A stretch of DNA of 64,000 bases from Skeletonema tropicum (Eukaryota > Bacillariophyta > Thalassiosirophyceae > Thalassiosirales > Thalassiosiraceae). The stretch is from assembly GCA_037178625.1 (NCBI GenBank), contig CM074135.1, positions 124,001 to 188,000 of the forward strand. Direction: 5' to 3'. The notes under the pieces were generated by a model, which saw nothing but the letters and a program-made list of their open reading frames with translations, searched no databases and had not been told where the DNA came from. Position numbers and translations under genes: made by a program. Positions within the stretch are counted from its first letter, which is position 1; every line of letters starts with the position of its first letter. Of the stretch, positions 21,254-30,034 are shown in pieces.

Positions 21254-24200
21254 CTATGATTCTTCATTTCTATCGAAGTATGGGGTTATTCTTCTAATGT
21301 TAATTCGTTCACTGATTGAACCCTTTTGTATCCTGACAGTTCCATTCGTGTAGACTTCCGTAACAGCATAAGGTCCTTTGTTCCGGTCGTCGGCTTTGGG
21401 AAGCCGCTCACCATTAATGTCCTTAATGATGAGACACTTACTACCAATTTTATAATCATACGGTAGACGTCTCGAGTTTTCTCGGGCGTTGTCACTGTCC
21501 ACTTGCATTTGTCGTCGACGGCCGATGTCAGCCCAGTCTGCCACATAAGGGATGTCGAATAACATGTCCCTACCGAATATAGCAGCACCAGGTGACGACT
21601 TGAGCACTGTGTGATGGGTCGCTCGGATTGCCCACGCTGTGTTGGTGATCCAATCGTCTATTTGAGCGTCAGTTACCTCATCGAGGTCATTGAGACCCGA
21701 GGTGCGCAACATGCTGTTGACGACACCGTGCACACGCTCTAGAATAGCGTTTGCTTGAGGGTTTCTGCTGGAGGTCGGCTTTCTACCAATAGTGTAAGTG
21801 TTGCATAACTCGGCGAGGTGAAGTTTGAATTCACCTCCATTATCACACGTCACGTATCGTGGACGAGGATAACGACTCAACCAGCATTTGTTAAAGAGAC
21901 GCGATATTGTCTCAGATGATTTGTCGATGATCTCTGATTTTATCATTTTGTCTTCTTTCTTGTCGTATTTGTCGACGATTTTAGTTGGCAATTCGACGAT
22001 CTCAAACCATCCCGTGGCCGGATCGATCATAGTCATGCACATGAAATCCATGCAAGTACCGGCTTTGTCCTCAATCTCAATTGGTCCAATGAGATCGACG
22101 CAGACGGTGTGCCATGGTCTAACGATTGCATCTTTCGGCGGAAGATGGCCATATTTTCGCTTGCGCGACTTGCCCTTCTGACATTTATCGCAGGTTTTGA
22201 CCAGCCGTTTTATTTGAGCACTCATTCCGTGCCAATACATTACTGCGGAAATTGTTTCCATCATTCTGTCTCTACCGGGGTGTTGAAGGTACGTGTGATA
22301 CCAAGCCAGCACTTTCTCCTGCAAGGAGTCCGGTATGACGAGTCTGGGTTGTCTAGTGTCTCTGCCCTTAACGAGGACTTCGACATCATCGTAGATCATA
22401 AGTTGGAACTGAGAGTCACGCTGAGGTTTCTCAAAGTGCTTTTTCAACTTTGCATCAGCACGCTGTTCGGCGGCAATCTCACTAATCGTGACAGGGTAGA
22501 CCATGTCTTCCTGTTGTTCTACTTGTGAGAAGAGATGCGTCATCACTTGTTTAGGTTGTGGTAATGACTGTGAGTCTTCCGGGTCATAGTCATTTTTATA
22601 ATGGCTGAAAAGGGAAACCATCGCGTTCCACTTCTCATGACGGTTGGTTTTCCAGTTGCCGTCGTCATCCACTTCGTCGTCTTTGTGGGGATTTGTCTTT
22701 GGACAGTAGTCAAGACGTGATATAGCGTCGGCTACTGTGTTATCAATACCTTTGATGTACCTGATGTCAGGTCCAAACTCATTCAAGATGACCATCCAAC
22801 GGCGTGTCCGATCAGAAGATTGGCCGATGTTGTCTCTTGTGAGGTTGATATGATCAGTGTAGATGATAATCTTTTGACCCAAGAGCATGCTTCGGAATTC
22901 TTGAAGTAATTCGATGATAGAGAGGAGCTCTAGGTCCGTGACTGAGTAATTTCGTTGCGCCGTAGTCAGCTTCCTGCTGAAAAAGGCTAAAGGCCTATTT
23001 TTCTGTGTAATTACGCCCCCAAGCTGACGCTTGGACGCATCTGTGTAAATTACGAAAGGCTCATCGTCTTCATATGACGGATATGCTAGGATTACGTCCC
23101 GTGCAATAATTTTCTTGATCTCTTCAAACGCTTCTTGGTGAATGCTGTCCCAATGCCAAGGCTTAGGCGCTTTACGTGGCGTCCCATCTTTCTTTTTCTT
23201 TTTTGAAAGCTTGGTAGATCCACATTCCGCTACGAGATCAGTGAGCGGAGCAAGAAGATCCGTACGTCGATGCCAAAGGTCTCGATAGTACTGAATTATT
23301 CCGAGAATGCGTCGTAATTCTTTGACGTTTTTCGGCGGCTGAAGAGCCAGAATTGCGTTTACTTTGCTCACTTGAGGTTTAATTCCCTCCCGTGACAGAG
23401 TATATCCAAGATACTCAACCTCTTCGGCAGCAAAGTTACATTTGGCAGCGTTAACTTGCAGACCTGCGTCACGCAATCTTTGAAGAACTGTGTTTAGTTT
23501 CTCCAGATGGTCCTCGAAGGTACCAGCGGTGATGAGCAACAAATCATCAATGTATGCTCTTACATATTCCAAATCGTGGAATAGACCGTTCATTTTCGAT
23601 TGAAAGATGTCTGGACTACAGGCGACCCCCATAGGTAGACGTTTGTAGCGATAGAGACCCCATGGAAACACGATAGTGCAAATATCCATGGTTGCTGGGT
23701 CCAACCTAAGGTGATAGTATCCCATATTAAGGTCAATCGCTGTGGCCCATTGAAAGTCCTCGATCTCCTGCAACGTCTGCGCAATCTTCGGCAAAGGATA
23801 AGGCTTGCGAATCAGGCGTGCATTGGGAGCGCGGAAGTCCGTAAGGAAGCGGACTGTACCATTTGCTTTTGGTATGACGAATGAGGGGGCTCCCCATTCG
23901 CTTTGCTCAATTGGTTCTAAGACACCAATGTCTATGAGTCTTTTTAGTTCTTTCTTGATTGTATCTCTGTGAATTCGAGGAACGGGAAAGGCCCGACCTC
24001 GGAATGGCTTTGCTCCTGGCTTCAGCTCAAAATTCACGAATTCTTTGTCCCATGTCCCCAATTTGCCTTCAAACATTGACTCATGGCGAGTCAATACTTT
24101 GAGGAGAGCTTCTTTCTGGCTATTGGTGAGGTTTGGGCAGTTTTCTTCGACCACTTTAGGCAGGTCTGCCTTTTCGTACTTGGCGTCTAATATCTTGACG

Positions 24201-24862
24201 ACTCTTTCTGTTGCCTGTTTGGTTGAGGATGGTTCCATTGCCTCATTGTAGGTGTTGAAAAGATCGCGTCTAGATTGTAGCTCTTCGTTCGACTTCATTG
24301 GTATCTGGATTCCATCGAGTGTTAATACTCGGTTTTCGAAATCCAAGAGTGCATTCCAACGGGCCAACGTCTCTATCCCTACAATGAGGTCGTACGTTGG
24401 ATTATCATTTACAGAAACAATCTTTACATCTGCATTGCAGGAAAAAATCTTGCTCTGAGAGAGCTCGGGAAAGAGCAAGTCCATTTTGGCAACGTCGTTG
24501 GTGATGAAGTCTCCATTGGAGGTTGTCCATCGTGACGGTTGGCTCTTTCGTACCGCTTCAAATTTAAGGAATTCAGAGCGGGTGAGGAAAGCTATGTCTC
24601 CATCACTACCGGTGTCCAATAAGATTCGAAAGGGCCGAGTCCTCTTGTTAAGTCTCCTTTTAAATACGGGGCTGCCTAAGACGACGGTCTTGAGGCCCAT
24701 CCCTTTCCTTACAGTAGCTTTAAGAGTAGTGTGATGAGCTTTTCTACCACTGTAGTCAATGTTACAAGCGCCGTTTATCGGCTCACAATCATGGATATGC
24801 TTAAAGAGTTTCTTTCTAGGTTTAAGTTCTTCTAGTTGCTCATATTCGGATTCAGTTTGCAT
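21254..24862 (-). CDS. Gypsy pol polyprotein (protease, RT, RNase H, integrase)
   Basis: 1,202 codons from the first ATG; the frame is open up to the gag stop at 24890-24892. Domains in order: aspartic protease with FRILLDTGSDGD (about residue 80); RT from about 290 to 480 with FLTDFRAPN, ATAIDLNMGYYHLRL and YIDDLLLI; RNase H with IYTDASKRQLGG and later YTDHINLTR; an HHCC zinc finger of integrase (H..GRDRMM...C..C.KGK); and an integrase core with CVDLIGPI, VTCDNGGEF and NPQANAILERVH (D, D, E). The C terminus carries a GPYAVTEVY module typical of Gypsy integrases. I see no chromodomain. No frameshift or stop, so it is potentially functional. Synthesis probably depends on readthrough of the gag UAG. 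Confidence 0.95.
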   Translation of the reverse strand: MQTESEYEQLEELKPRKKLFKHIHDCEPINGACNIDYSGRKAHHTTLKATVRKGMGLKTVVLGSPVFKRRLNKRTRPFRILLDTGSDGDIAFLTRSEFLKFEAVRKSQPSRWTTSNGDFITNDVAKMDLLFPELSQSKIFSCNADVKIVSVNDNPTYDLIVGIETLARWNALLDFENRVLTLDGIQIPMKSNEELQSRRDLFNTYNEAMEPSSTKQATERVVKILDAKYEKADLPKVVEENCPNLTNSQKEALLKVLTRHESMFEGKLGTWDKEFVNFELKPGAKPFRGRAFPVPRIHRDTIKKELKRLIDIGVLEPIEQSEWGAPSFVIPKANGTVRFLTDFRAPNARLIRKPYPLPKIAQTLQEIEDFQWATAIDLNMGYYHLRLDPATMDICTIVFPWGLYRYKRLPMGVACSPDIFQSKMNGLFHDLEYVRAYIDDLLLITAGTFEDHLEKLNTVLQRLRDAGLQVNAAKCNFAAEEVEYLGYTLSREGIKPQVSKVNAILALQPPKNVKELRRILGIIQYYRDLWHRRTDLLAPLTDLVAECGSTKLSKKKKKDGTPRKAPKPWHWDSIHQEAFEEIKKIIARDVILAYPSYEDDEPFVIYTDASKRQLGGVITQKNRPLAFFSRKLTTAQRNYSVTDLELLSIIELLQEFRSMLLGQKIIIYTDHINLTRDNIGQSSDRTRRWMVILNEFGPDIRYIKGIDNTVADAISRLDYCPKTNPHKDDEVDDDGNWKTNRHEKWNAMVSLFSHYKNDYDPEDSQSLPQPKQVMTHLFSQVEQQEDMVYPVTISEIAAEQRADAKLKKHFEKPQRDSQFQLMIYDDVEVLVKGRDTRQPRLVIPDSLQEKVLAWYHTYLQHPGRDRMMETISAVMYWHGMSAQIKRLVKTCDKCQKGKSRKRKYGHLPPKDAIVRPWHTVCVDLIGPIEIEDKAGTCMDFMCMTMIDPATGWFEIVELPTKIVDKYDKKEDKMIKSEIIDKSSETISRLFNKCWLSRYPRPRYVTCDNGGEFKLHLAELCNTYTIGRKPTSSRNPQANAILERVHGVVNSMLRTSGLNDLDEVTDAQIDDWITNTAWAIRATHHTVLKSSPGAAIFGRDMLFDIPYVADWADIGRRRQMQVDSDNARENSRRLPYDYKIGSKCLIIKDINGERLPKADDRNKGPYAVTEVYTNGTVRIQKGSISERINIRRITPYFDRNEES

Positions 24863-24892
24863 GATTGTGTTGGCGCTGCGCCAATCATCCTA
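24863..24892 (-). promoter_or_regulatory. in-frame UAG plus stem-loop between gag and pol
   Basis: Gag ends with TAG at 24892-24890. Pol continues in the same frame with no further stop and reaches its first ATG nine codons later (24862). Five nucleotides after the UAG lies an inverted repeat TTGGCG-CAG-CGCCAA (24884-24870). This layout suggests stop-codon readthrough. Reinitiation at the pol ATG is the alternative. Confidence 0.6.
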
Positions 24893-26485
24893 TTCGCTGT
24901 CGGAATCTTCTTCCTCTTCGCTGTAGCTCATGCTACGCTTCTTCTTCTTGGCACTACCCTTCTGAAGGGCATGCACTGACTTTCTCAATTTCTTGTTATC
25001 GGCTTTCATGCTGGCTAGCATATCTACTACTTCTTTGTTGCTGTAGTTGTCACGACCGCACTGACGTTTCAAGCTGCCATCTTCATTGTACTTTTGACAG
25101 TCAGCGGTATTGTGGTTGTGATGAGCGCCTCCAAACTTCTTGCAAAGTTTGCAATGTTTCGTTTCGCTGTCCGCTTGGTTTTGGGTTCCTTGACCATTCT
25201 TGCGGTTTCCACGTTGGTTGTTGCGGTTACTGGAATTCTTACCAGCACCACCACCTCCTCCTCCCCCCCCCTGGGGTTGAGAAGCTTTCTGCTCGGTGCG
25301 CACTTGATCGACAAGGGGCTGAAGTTCATTCGCCAAAAGTTTGACATCAAAACGTACAGTGTTGTTAGCATTATGCGATTTGAACAGAGTCTGCACCTTT
25401 TTTGGCATGCAGTCGACCAGGATGTCACATAATTCCTTCTGGGTGAAAGGCTTGTTCCCCCATGGGACCTGATCGTTATCGATATACATTGGATTATCCT
25501 TTGTGCTCGGCAACAAGGGAATGTTACGATTAATATCTTCCAGGAAGCCCACAAAGTCCTTCACTGGGATTTCGCCGTTGGGAGGAAAAAGAGCATGATT
25601 AGTCATCTTTTTCTTTTGGATTTCGGCACGGCCGTAACCCCCCTGATGCACAGCATGGCTGCGAATGGCGTTCATGATGCCCTCAAAGGAAAGTCCCCGA
25701 GGAGCGTCAATCTCATGTGTTACTTCTTGCATTTCGTAGCGGAACTTGACGTCTGGATCGTTGAAGGTGACATCGTCGACCCTGTCATCATACATTTTGA
25801 TGCGACCTACTGGTTCGTCTTTGGTATTGTCCCACTGGAAAGCTACCTTTTTCAATTCATATGATGTAACTTCATGCGTTGTAGGTTTAAGTAGGGTAGT
25901 TTCCACCGTGTCGGTGAAGGTTCCATGGAGATCTCCGATGAAGTTGATGTACATTGTGCGCATCTTTTCTACCCTGTCAAGAATACTATCCTTGGTGCTT
26001 TCTAGCGCCTCGGCTTGTTGTTTGACTTCTTTTTTTGTTTTCTTGATGTCCTCTTCGGAACCACCAAACTTTTTGAGATTTTCGAGCTTGGCTTTTTTTT
26101 TGTTGTAGTGTTGTTGATGCGCGTCTCTGACGCTGACCAAATCTTCAAGCTGCGCAATGAGCTTGGTATCATAATAGGCGTTGATGCATTCTGCTTGTTT
26201 TTGGATAAAGTCGTCGTAGGCTCTGCTGACGAGCGAGCTGACTTGTTTTTTTACACCTCCTATTTTGATTTCGAACCGGTTGCCGGCAGTCGATGGGCGA
26301 GCTTTCTTTGGGTCCCTGGAGAAACTGAACGTTACACGTTCTTCGTTCAGGAACCAGCCGCGTTCAACTTTAAGTTTTGGATTAGCAGTCTTGTGCTGAT
26401 TGATTTGAGAGTACGTGTTCGCCGTGAACCGATCTCCTACCATCCAATTATTGCTGTCGTTGACTACTCTGAGTAATCTCGACAT
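24890..26485 (-). CDS. Gypsy gag polyprotein
   Basis: 531 codons starting MSRLLRVVNDSNNWM, 81 bp inside the 5' LTR. The N-terminal two thirds are a charged, helical capsid-like region, including a coiled-coil-like Lys/Glu-rich stretch near residues 120-170. Toward the C terminus is a glycine run (PQGGGGGGGGAG) and a zinc-knuckle-like HCKLCKKFGGAHHNHNTADC. It ends with a basic patch (KKKKRS) and an acidic serine-rich tail (YSEEEEDSDSE). Order and size fit Gypsy gag: capsid then nucleocapsid. The stop is UAG in frame with pol. Confidence 0.85.
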   Translation of the reverse strand: MSRLLRVVNDSNNWMVGDRFTANTYSQINQHKTANPKLKVERGWFLNEERVTFSFSRDPKKARPSTAGNRFEIKIGGVKKQVSSLVSRAYDDFIQKQAECINAYYDTKLIAQLEDLVSVRDAHQQHYNKKKAKLENLKKFGGSEEDIKKTKKEVKQQAEALESTKDSILDRVEKMRTMYINFIGDLHGTFTDTVETTLLKPTTHEVTSYELKKVAFQWDNTKDEPVGRIKMYDDRVDDVTFNDPDVKFRYEMQEVTHEIDAPRGLSFEGIMNAIRSHAVHQGGYGRAEIQKKKMTNHALFPPNGEIPVKDFVGFLEDINRNIPLLPSTKDNPMYIDNDQVPWGNKPFTQKELCDILVDCMPKKVQTLFKSHNANNTVRFDVKLLANELQPLVDQVRTEQKASQPQGGGGGGGGAGKNSSNRNNQRGNRKNGQGTQNQADSETKHCKLCKKFGGAHHNHNTADCQKYNEDGSLKRQCGRDNYSNKEVVDMLASMKADNKKLRKSVHALQKGSAKKKKRSMSYSEEEEDSDSE

Positions 26486-26525
26486 CGTCTTCTCTTTATT
26501 TTAGAGGAATCTGCTACTTTCACTG

Positions 26526-26544
26526 CCTGTTCCTTGGGAACAGG
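26526..26544 (-). repeat. perfect 8 bp inverted repeat in the Gypsy leader
   Basis: CCTGTTCC-TTG-GGAACAGG, between the 5' LTR and the gag start. It could form a leader hairpin such as a packaging or dimerisation element; this is speculative. Confidence 0.5.
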
Positions 26545-26565
26545 ACCGAGTAATAATATTATTAG

Positions 26566-26860
26566 TGTCAGCGGCGGTAGCTGATACGGTGAGTTGAATG
26601 AATAATTTGGTTGTTATGAAAATTATGCTAGTCTGCGTTAAGAGTGATCGATGCAGCTTCCGGAAGAAGATGGCTGAAGGAAGACACGTCATCGATTGAT
26701 TACGTCAGTAATGAGATCCTGTGGCTCTCATACGCTATCTGTTACTTAACGTGGAAGGAAGGACAGACAATGACTTAGCGAGCCATTGGCGAGCTGGACC
26801 GTGTGCTAGGCTACAGGAAACGGGATTGGTATCTGGCTAATGTAGCCAGTGCCTATGACA
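26566..26860 (-). repeat. Gypsy 5' LTR
   Basis: 295 bp, TG..CA. Serves as promoter for the minus-strand element. Flanked by GGAAC at 26861. Confidence 0.9.
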
Positions 26861-26971
26861 GGAACTAGCTCGCCCTTTATTACTAGCTAACGATTAAATG
26901 TATAGTTTGTTTACGTGAATCTCCATGAACGTGTGTTCGCTAGGAGGCGTTGTCCGTAGCAGATTATAAGA
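26861..26971 (+). repeat. Copia 5' LTR, right piece
   Basis: Starts with the duplicated GGAAC and ends ..GATTATAAGA at 26971. Continues the LTR interrupted at 20739. The gag ATG follows 19 bp later. Confidence 0.9.
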
Positions 26972-26990
26972 GTTTACACACCCATTAAGA

Positions 26991-28781
26991 ATGGCAAAGA
27001 AAAGGAAAGAGCTCCCTGATGATAGTTCGGTTGATTCAGCTTCGTCTAGTGGTTCCAACCCGATGTCCGTTTTACAACGCTTTGTCGTCGAGGTGGTTTC
27101 CCCTATCGTTCAGTCGAATCAAGCCGTTGTTAAGGCGAATCAAGCTGTCGTCAAGGGAGTGGAGACTCTTGTTAAGGAAGTGAAGATACTAGCTGCAAGC
27201 ACGGCCAAATTGGTCCAGAATTCTTCGCAACCATCAGTCGCCCCTATCCGTTCAGTTGTGCACTCGCAGGCGACATCTTTGTCGAACATTCCTATTGATT
27301 TGATGACTAAAAGTGGTTCTTCGGCCTACCTGGCAGGGTCTACACCGCCGGCAGATTGGAAACCGCTTTCTTTGGAACAGAAGAATAAGGCTAAGTTGTT
27401 GGAAGTACTTGCACATTTTGAGACAGGTAGTGGTTTTGACAGTCTCCTACTTATTGGAAAGTCGGGCACGGGTAAAATCCATGCTACTCCGAAAACCGTG
27501 GGACAAATTGAGGTTGCCTCTTTTGATGTGTCTAATTTCAGCCACATGCTCACCGCCAGGCATGAACTTGCCCGCATGAACGTCTCCAATTGGTCTCAAT
27601 GGATTCATGGTCCCGTTGACTGTAGTCTCACTCGCCTTGCCTCTAATCCTCGCATAGAGTCCACTTTGGATCTCGACGCATCGGATGATAATGTGAAGAA
27701 GGTGGCTAACCACAAGCATCAACAGCGTATTAAATCTCAGATGACGCATGATTTTATTCGTGCAATCCTTACTGAGGCTTCATACAAGTCTCTTCTATCG
27801 GATAAGTCATTTGTTGAGTATGAGAAGGAACTGGATGGATCTAAGTTCTATTGTGGTCTCTCCCTCCTCTGGCTCGTCTTGGAAGCTGTTAAGCCTGCTG
27901 CCGTGGTAGATGCTAAGGAACTTGAGAAAGTTATTGAAGGGACTACTCTTCTTGGTCACTACAAGGACGATGTGCGTGCCTACATTAGCTGCATGCGGGG
28001 TGCTCTCACTGACATTCGCAAGAAGCATGGTCAAGATGCCTACGGTGATCGTCGTTACACTGAATATCTGATGGGCCAACTCAAGAAATCTCAACTAGGT
28101 GTTTTTCGTCGCTGGGTGGAGATTGAGTGGACTAAGTTTATTACCAATAGGTCAACGTTTGATGTCCTTAACTTTGAGACCGACGCAACCGAGATTTGGG
28201 TTGGTCACACTCATGAGGATGATACCAATGCCCCTGCTACTGAGGAATCTAAGAAGTTGGCTCTTCTCACGCAGCAGAATAAAACGCTACAGAAGAAGGT
28301 CAAGGCGTTGACAGATTCGGATGCTGGCAAGTCGAATGACAAGGATCGCGATGGTAATAACAGTGATTTAGTGGTGGAAGGTATTGAACGTTGGCGCACG
28401 TTCAAGAAGGGGAATACTTACAGAAAAGATGGTAAACTCTTCGAGTGGTGTGACAAGCACAAGCATCATACCGGTGCCTATTCTGGCTTGTATATGAGGT
28501 GCAACAACGGTGATCATCATGATCACGAGCTTTGGTTGAGGAAAAGGAAGAAGCCTAGCAAGGGACGCCGCGATGGAGGTTCCAAGCGTAAAGCCGACGA
28601 TTCTGAAGGGGATGCTAACGCTAAACCTGAAGATTCCTCTTCGACCAAGTCCAAGTCCTTGACCCCCGTGTGGAAAAAGGAGAGAAGGACTGCTTTTATC
28701 ACCGATGCTGTCTGCAATGGAATGTCCGATGAGCAGGCGGCAGGACTTTGGGAGAGGCAAATTGCAAACTCGGATTTTTAG
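26991..28781 (+). CDS. Copia gag protein
   Basis: 596 codons, intact. The N terminus is Ser-rich with a repeated VVKANQAVVKGVETLVKE helix. The middle (about 140-400) is the globular capsid region typical of Copia gag in these organisms, with W and R conserved in QWIHGPVD and FRRWVEIEWT. A coiled coil follows (LALLTQQNKTLQKKVKAL). Near the C terminus is a Cys/His-rich motif, EWCDKHKHHTGAYSGLYMR then CNNGDHHDHE. A classical CCHC knuckle is absent. The ORF ends in a basic/acidic tail and overlaps the following pol frame by 34 nt in the -1 frame. Confidence 0.8.
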   Translation: MAKKRKELPDDSSVDSASSSGSNPMSVLQRFVVEVVSPIVQSNQAVVKANQAVVKGVETLVKEVKILAASTAKLVQNSSQPSVAPIRSVVHSQATSLSNIPIDLMTKSGSSAYLAGSTPPADWKPLSLEQKNKAKLLEVLAHFETGSGFDSLLLIGKSGTGKIHATPKTVGQIEVASFDVSNFSHMLTARHELARMNVSNWSQWIHGPVDCSLTRLASNPRIESTLDLDASDDNVKKVANHKHQQRIKSQMTHDFIRAILTEASYKSLLSDKSFVEYEKELDGSKFYCGLSLLWLVLEAVKPAAVVDAKELEKVIEGTTLLGHYKDDVRAYISCMRGALTDIRKKHGQDAYGDRRYTEYLMGQLKKSQLGVFRRWVEIEWTKFITNRSTFDVLNFETDATEIWVGHTHEDDTNAPATEESKKLALLTQQNKTLQKKVKALTDSDAGKSNDKDRDGNNSDLVVEGIERWRTFKKGNTYRKDGKLFEWCDKHKHHTGAYSGLYMRCNNGDHHDHELWLRKRKKPSKGRRDGGSKRKADDSEGDANAKPEDSSSTKSKSLTPVWKKERRTAFITDAVCNGMSDEQAAGLWERQIANSDF

Positions 28782-30034
28782 GAGGCACGGAGTTTGCTGG
28801 AGCAAGGGAATGTGATAACCTAGACTACTTAGTTATCATATTCGTTGCTTTACTCCGAATTGCCTTAATTCCGTACAGCATTTATTCCTTTATTGTGGTA
28901 CACTTGGTGCGCTACATAATTAAGGTTTGTGAGTTTCCGATGGCTGTCCCTATGCGAGTATACAATGCAGAGGTAGCAAATGTTTTGTGGCTGAAGAACT
29001 TCTTCTGGTGGTTTGTGGCTCACCTCATCTACTGGATCTACGTTTGCGTGCAAGTTCTCCAAATACCACTCCAATGCGCTAACTTGGTATGGATAGGAAT
29101 CTGTTTTTGGCCGCGTTTCTACTATAATCTTTTCCGCCCTTCATCTCCTGGTCGATCGATTTGGGATATCTTGAATGACCCAGGTCATTCAGCAGACAGG
29201 AGATTAGGATTACGTACTGCTTCTCGGAAGGAAGGGGAAACTGAAAGTAATAACAACAAAGCTATTCTTCACTCGAAGACTCAATTCCTATTCAAGCATC
29301 AAGATCTCTGCCCCACGCGAGAGAAATGGTATCTTCATTCATCCTATCAGGTTCATGGTTCGTTTGCATGCCTTGTCGGTATGGATTCACAAGTGGTCGA
29401 CTCTCTAGAAGCAGCATTGGATACTCCGATTCTATTCAAGTATTCACCTGATCCTCTGTGTCTTGAGGTCCCCTACGAATATGTAACCTCATGTATGAAG
29501 AAGCCTCCCGATTGCGGTTTGGATTGGTGCTGGGCAATGTTTTGGCATCTATTCTTCATGATTTTGTTCATCTCAACTGGATATTTGAAGTTCCTCTATC
29601 TACGATGGTCTTCCTCTACCGTGTCACAACCAAAGCCAGCCAAGACATCTAGACGGCGGCGACTCAAATTTGTGAGGAAACGTCGACATCGTCCTTCACT
29701 TCCTGTTGTCCATGCGAAAGCATCTGTCTTTATGACCAAAGGAGGGGATGATAATGATGAGCTCAGGGCAGATAGAACTACATGGGATACAGATGGAATA
29801 CCGTTCTTTATTGATAGTTGCGCCAATCTAATCATCAGCAATCAAAGAGATCTCTTCGGTGACTTGAGGGCAGTAACATCAAGCATTCAGACGCATAGTG
29901 GTGAAGACGAACGAGTTCGGTACATTGGAACTTTTCGACTGGAGTTACCTGACAATGATGGAAAGATTTGGACTTATCAGATTCCTGTGCATTCTATGAT
30001 CCGCATACACCCTACAACATTCTTGGAGTTGTAG
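28748..30034 (+). CDS. Copia pol, first part: membrane-like segment and protease
   Basis: A 428-codon frame in -1 relative to gag. Continuation from gag (reading FLGGTEFAGARECDN) or an internal start are both possible. Unusually for Copia, about 300 residues precede the protease and contain at least three strongly hydrophobic stretches: YLVIIFVALLRIALIPYSIY (about 27-46), NFFWWFVAHLIYWIYVCVQV (about 79-98), and FWHLFFMILFISTGYL (about 260-275). An arginine-rich KTSRRRRLKFVRKRRHR follows. The retropepsin site reads FFIDSCANLIIS (about 353), with DSC in place of DSG. The frame runs out after TYQIP, where the coding potential shifts by one base to the next frame at about 29985. The second copy has the same junction. 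Confidence 0.7.
   Translation: MGEANCKLGFLGGTEFAGARECDNLDYLVIIFVALLRIALIPYSIYSFIVVHLVRYIIKVCEFPMAVPMRVYNAEVANVLWLKNFFWWFVAHLIYWIYVCVQVLQIPLQCANLVWIGICFWPRFYYNLFRPSSPGRSIWDILNDPGHSADRRLGLRTASRKEGETESNNNKAILHSKTQFLFKHQDLCPTREKWYLHSSYQVHGSFACLVGMDSQVVDSLEAALDTPILFKYSPDPLCLEVPYEYVTSCMKKPPDCGLDWCWAMFWHLFFMILFISTGYLKFLYLRWSSSTVSQPKPAKTSRRRRLKFVRKRRHRPSLPVVHAKASVFMTKGGDDNDELRADRTTWDTDGIPFFIDSCANLIISNQRDLFGDLRAVTSSIQTHSGEDERVRYIGTFRLELPDNDGKIWTYQIPVHSMIRIHPTTFLEL

Larger units (their letters stand above)
20740..26860 (-). mobile_element. Gypsy-type LTR retrotransposon nested in the Copia 5' LTR
   Basis: A complete 6,121 bp element. LTRs of 295 bp (20740-21034 and 26566-26860) begin TGTCA and end TGACA, and I noted a single difference between them (ACATCAG versus ACGTCAG). 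The target-site duplication GGAAC is at 20735-20739 and 26861-26865. On the minus strand the order is 5' LTR (26860-26566), leader, gag (26485-24890), pol (24862-21254, continuous with gag across one UAG), and a G-rich tract TTGGGGGCGAG against the 3' LTR. Both reading frames are intact, so this could be an active copy. No obvious TGG-type primer binding site follows the 5' LTR. Confidence 0.93.

Noticed and set aside
25094..26476. Plus-strand frames opposite Gypsy gag
   Set aside because: Antisense shadows of a well-supported gag.
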